Positions 61,657-64,000 of a stretch of 64,000 nucleotides of DNA are shown in pieces; the stretch's first letter is position 1; each line of letters opens with the position of its first letter. The stretch comes from Anaerolineales bacterium (GTDB lineage: Bacteria; Chloroflexota; Anaerolineae; JAAEKA01), in contig JACKBI010000004.1 in the NCBI GenBank assembly GCA_020634615.1, positions 186,001 to 250,000 of the forward strand, in the 5' to 3' direction. Made by a program: the position numbers and the translations under genes. The notes beneath the pieces were generated by a model. That model saw only the letters and a list, made by a program, of their open reading frames with translations, was not told the origin of the DNA and did not search any database.

Positions 61657-63033
61657 ATGACACTCAAATCCTCACTCAAACAGGGTCCCGGCCCGCACAC
61701 TGAATACATGGCCGAGCCAGACGCCGACCGGCTGGCGGAGACGCTGGTCGCGTTTGCCAACGGCGACGGCGGCACGGTGCTGCTGGGTGTCGAGTTGGAC
61801 GGCACGCCTGTCGAAGGGCTGCTGGGCGACGAGATGGAGGAAGCGTTGCGGGCCGCCCTGGTTCAATGCCGACCGCCGATCCGCACCGAATGGGAGCAGA
61901 TGGACACGCCGGAAGGCACTGTGGCAGCGATCCATGTGCCGCGCTCGACCGAGTTGCATTCACTGGCCGACGGCCGCGTCCTGATCCGCAGCGGTGCGGA
62001 GAACCATCCGCTGGGTGGCGAACAGGTGCGCCAATTGGCTTCCGGCAAGTCATCGGGCGATTTCGAGATGCAGGATGTGGCCGGCGCGCAGATGGCCGAC
62101 CTCGACCAGGACGTCATCAAGGACTACATCGCCCGCCGCGAAGAAAAACAGGGCCGCCAGATCAAGCTGCCGCAGGATCGCCTGTTGCAGCAGATCGGCG
62201 CGGTCACAGCCGATGGCAATCCGACGGTCGCCGGTCTGCTGCTGTTCGGGCTGGAGCCGCAGTTCTTCCTGCCGCAGTCGGGGCTGACCTTTGTACGCTT
62301 CAGCGGCACGGAGTTGCGCGGGCCGGGTGGGCTGCCGGGTTACAGCCGTCGCGACGAGATCACCGGCCCGCTGGCGCAGATTATCGAACGCACGTGGACC
62401 ATCCTGATGCAGGAGATGCGGCTGGAAGCGGTCGTCAAGGGGCTGCGACGTGAAGAGCGCACCGAGTACCCACCGATTGCCGTCCGTGAGGCGCTGGTCA
62501 ACGCCGTCTGCCATCGCGACTACCGGTTAACCGGTCGGCGGATCGAGATCCGCATGTTCGACGACCGGGTGGAGATCCACAGCCCCGGTGGGTTGCCAGG
62601 CTACATCACCATCGACAACATCGTGGAGGAGCATTTCAGCCGCAACCCGCGGCTGGTCAATGGGCTGTACCACTGGAACTACATCGAGGAACTGGGGCTC
62701 GGCGTCGACAAGATGATCGAAACCATGATGCAAGCTGGCCATCCGCAGCCGGAATTCAAAGCCACGCCCCATAGCTTCACTGTCACTTTGCAGAACGCCA
62801 AAGAACGTGAGACCCTGACCGGCTCGCCGGCCTGGGAGAACAGCATGAACGAACGTCAACTGCGCGCCATCCAGTATATGCGCGACAATGGACGTATCAC
62901 CAGCCGCGATTACCAGGATATCTGCCCCGATGTCTCACCGGAGACGCTGCGGCTCGACATGGTGGACTTGACCGACCGCGGCATCGTCATGAAGGTCGGC
63001 ATGAAGCGCGGCACCTACTACATTATGAGATAG
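61657..63033 (+). CDS. AlbA_2/Schlafen-type ATP-binding transcriptional regulator
   Basis: 458 aa. The ATG at 61657 was chosen because the family motif follows; a GTG 36 bases upstream would cover the -10. N-terminal AlbA_2 (Schlafen) domain: SSLKQGPGPHTEYMAEPDADRLAETLVAFANGDGGTVLLGVELDG, IHVPRSTELHSLADGRVLIRSGAENHPL. Middle: PTVAGLLLFGLEPQFFLPQSGLTFVRFSG. A GHKL ATPase-like C-terminal domain follows: PPIAVREALVNAVCHRDYRLTGRRIEIRMFDDRVEIHSPGGLPG and NPRLVNGLYHWNYIEELGLGVDKMIETM. A winged helix ends the protein (MNERQLRAIQYMRDNGRITSRDYQDIC..ETLRLDMVDLTDRGIV). Probably an ATP-responsive DNA-binding protein. Confidence 0.9.
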   Translation: MTLKSSLKQGPGPHTEYMAEPDADRLAETLVAFANGDGGTVLLGVELDGTPVEGLLGDEMEEALRAALVQCRPPIRTEWEQMDTPEGTVAAIHVPRSTELHSLADGRVLIRSGAENHPLGGEQVRQLASGKSSGDFEMQDVAGAQMADLDQDVIKDYIARREEKQGRQIKLPQDRLLQQIGAVTADGNPTVAGLLLFGLEPQFFLPQSGLTFVRFSGTELRGPGGLPGYSRRDEITGPLAQIIERTWTILMQEMRLEAVVKGLRREERTEYPPIAVREALVNAVCHRDYRLTGRRIEIRMFDDRVEIHSPGGLPGYITIDNIVEEHFSRNPRLVNGLYHWNYIEELGLGVDKMIETMMQAGHPQPEFKATPHSFTVTLQNAKERETLTGSPAWENSMNERQLRAIQYMRDNGRITSRDYQDICPDVSPETLRLDMVDLTDRGIVMKVGMKRGTYYIMR

Positions 63034-63037
63034 TACG

Positions 63038-63619
63038 ATGAACAACTCACGAAACAACACCTTGGTGATCGCCATAGTCGCCGTGCTGGTTGCCGTGCTC
63101 ATTGCAATGTGCGCCTGCATGTTTGGACTAGCTGTGGGCGTCGGCATCGGCCAGGTCAGCGCTCAGTTACGGACTGAGAGTAGCTTCGAGACGCAACCTG
63201 GAGGGATCATTCCGGTTCGCCCCGAAGTGCCTGACATGCCCGATCTGCCGACCTTCCCTGAGATGCCGGCCATGCCCGGTATGCCAGATCTGGACCAGCT
63301 GATGCGCATGATGAGTGGCGCGATGGTGGGTGAAGTGACCCCCGGCGGGCCGGCTGAGCAGGCAGGAATCCAACCGGGCGACCTGATCATCGCAGTCGAT
63401 GGCGACCAGATTACACCCGACATGACGCTGCCTGCGCTGATCGGCGCACACGCGCCGGGAGACGAGGTCACCGTGACCATCGTTCGTATGGGCCAGGGCG
63501 ACATGAGCCAAAAGGACATCGTCGTTGTTCTTGATGCCAATCCCGACGATGATTCGATTGGCTTCCTGGGGGTTCGTGTCGTGCCGTTCTTCTCTGAGGA
63601 GGAGCCTGACAGTCCATAA
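63038..63619 (+). CDS. Membrane-anchored PDZ-domain protein
   Basis: 193 aa. One N-terminal membrane helix (LVIAIVAVLVAVLIAMCACMFGLAVGVGIG), a Pro/Met-rich spacer with PDMPDLPTFPEMPAMPGMPDLDQ, and a PDZ domain: GAMVGEVTPGGPAEQAGIQPGDLIIAVDGDQITPDMTLPALIGAHAPGDEVTVTIVRMGQ. It has no protease domain, so it is probably an adaptor that recognises exposed C-termini outside the membrane. Four bases separate it from the regulator upstream, suggesting co-transcription. Confidence 0.82.
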   Translation: MNNSRNNTLVIAIVAVLVAVLIAMCACMFGLAVGVGIGQVSAQLRTESSFETQPGGIIPVRPEVPDMPDLPTFPEMPAMPGMPDLDQLMRMMSGAMVGEVTPGGPAEQAGIQPGDLIIAVDGDQITPDMTLPALIGAHAPGDEVTVTIVRMGQGDMSQKDIVVVLDANPDDDSIGFLGVRVVPFFSEEEPDSP

Positions 63620-63656
63620 ACCAGCGGCGCTGGTCCTATCTGTCACAGGTGCCCCA

Positions 63657-64000
63657 ATGCGCTTAAACCGCGTTTCTCTTGCCGCGCTTGCGCTGCTGGC
63701 AGCCAGCCTTGGGCTGCTGTTTGGACCCACCGCAATCGCTGAGAAAAACAAGACAACCCAACCTGACCTGGCCTGTTTCGAGCCGGAGTTGCCCCATCAG
63801 CTTGGTCGCCGGACAGTTGTCGAAGTTCCCGACTATCTGGTGGCGCCGGCCAGTCTGCGCAGCGAGTCGGCTGCTTATGACATGATCCGATATCCGGTCA
63901 GTTTCCTGAGCGCGCCCGGCGTCGATCCGTTCATCCATGGCCGGCAGGATGTGCTGGCCAACAGCGATTTGATCCGCCGCTTCGCTGTGAAAGACATGGA
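63657..64000 (+). CDS. Secreted protein, truncated by the window edge
   Basis: Open from the ATG at 63657 to the end of the window (114 codons). Signal peptide RLNRVSLAALALLAASLGLLFGPTAIAE, then TQPDLACFEPELPHQLGRRTVVEVPDYLVAPASLRSES and a charged mature region. No domain is recognisable in the part seen. It follows the PDZ gene by 37 bases on the same strand and may belong to the same unit. Confidence 0.7.
   Translation, partial: MRLNRVSLAALALLAASLGLLFGPTAIAEKNKTTQPDLACFEPELPHQLGRRTVVEVPDYLVAPASLRSESAAYDMIRYPVSFLSAPGVDPFIHGRQDVLANSDLIRRFAVKDM

Overview
The window looks like about 64 kb of chromosome from a GC-rich, probably free-living member of the Chloroflexota (Anaerolineae/Caldilineae-like). 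This rests on many secreted proteins with long Thr/Pro/Ala 'TPTAT' linkers, a recurring [YW]-L-P-hydrophobic motif before such linkers or at C-termini, YVTN propellers, Cna-B, PPC, lamin-tail and PA14 modules, and the rpsF-ssb-rpsR gene order. I read this by eye; no database search was run. I see no prophage, transposase or CRISPR array.

Layout. 0-17.8 kb: a NarL-type two-component pair, then two very large secreted proteins on the + strand (a sortilin-like propeller and a metzincin protease) that share a nearly identical C-terminal module. Next come a leftward regulator / small protein / ParA unit and a tandem pair of secreted YVTN propellers. 17.9-31 kb: a degenerate cyclase-like protein, MazG, an unknown protein plus lipoprotein pair, a nucleotidyltransferase-like protein, a Cna-B/LysM surface protein, tandem lamin-tail proteins, and a badly frameshifted MmeI-like restriction-modification gene. 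31-36.5 kb: housekeeping core with tRNA-Pro, rpsF-ssb-rpsR-parvulin, the (p)ppGpp synthetase/hydrolase and tRNA-Arg. 36.5-43.3 kb: a secreted 5'-nucleotidase, an LCP protein with a zinc-ribbon partner, a class III aminotransferase, an acyltransferase and a PH-domain protein. 43.5-48.9 kb: a four-gene compatible-solute operon (GH63-like hydrolase, GT20 synthase, GT4 transferase, OtsB-like phosphatase). 48.9-55.1 kb: a split saccharopine pathway (SDH and LKR as separate genes), a phosphatase-like protein, and an SMR/GNAT/AspT-type transporter operon. 55.4-64 kb: gyrA, a broken secreted PA14 protein, an AlbA/Schlafen-type regulator, a PDZ membrane protein and a truncated secreted protein.

The clearest unusual signals are: the shared and partly identical C-terminal module of the two giant secreted proteins; hairpin-forming CTCGTA-type intergenic repeats at two places with a 21-bp identity; a recurrent TGTGG-extended -10 promoter, in two cases placed so that the mRNA would be leaderless; a Rel enzyme with an intact HD hydrolase centre but an ExDD-type synthetase motif; a candidate S6:S18 autoregulatory leader on rpsF; a GT20 enzyme with a divergent donor loop beside a GH63 hydrolase; and two clusters of frameshifted genes in an otherwise intact region.
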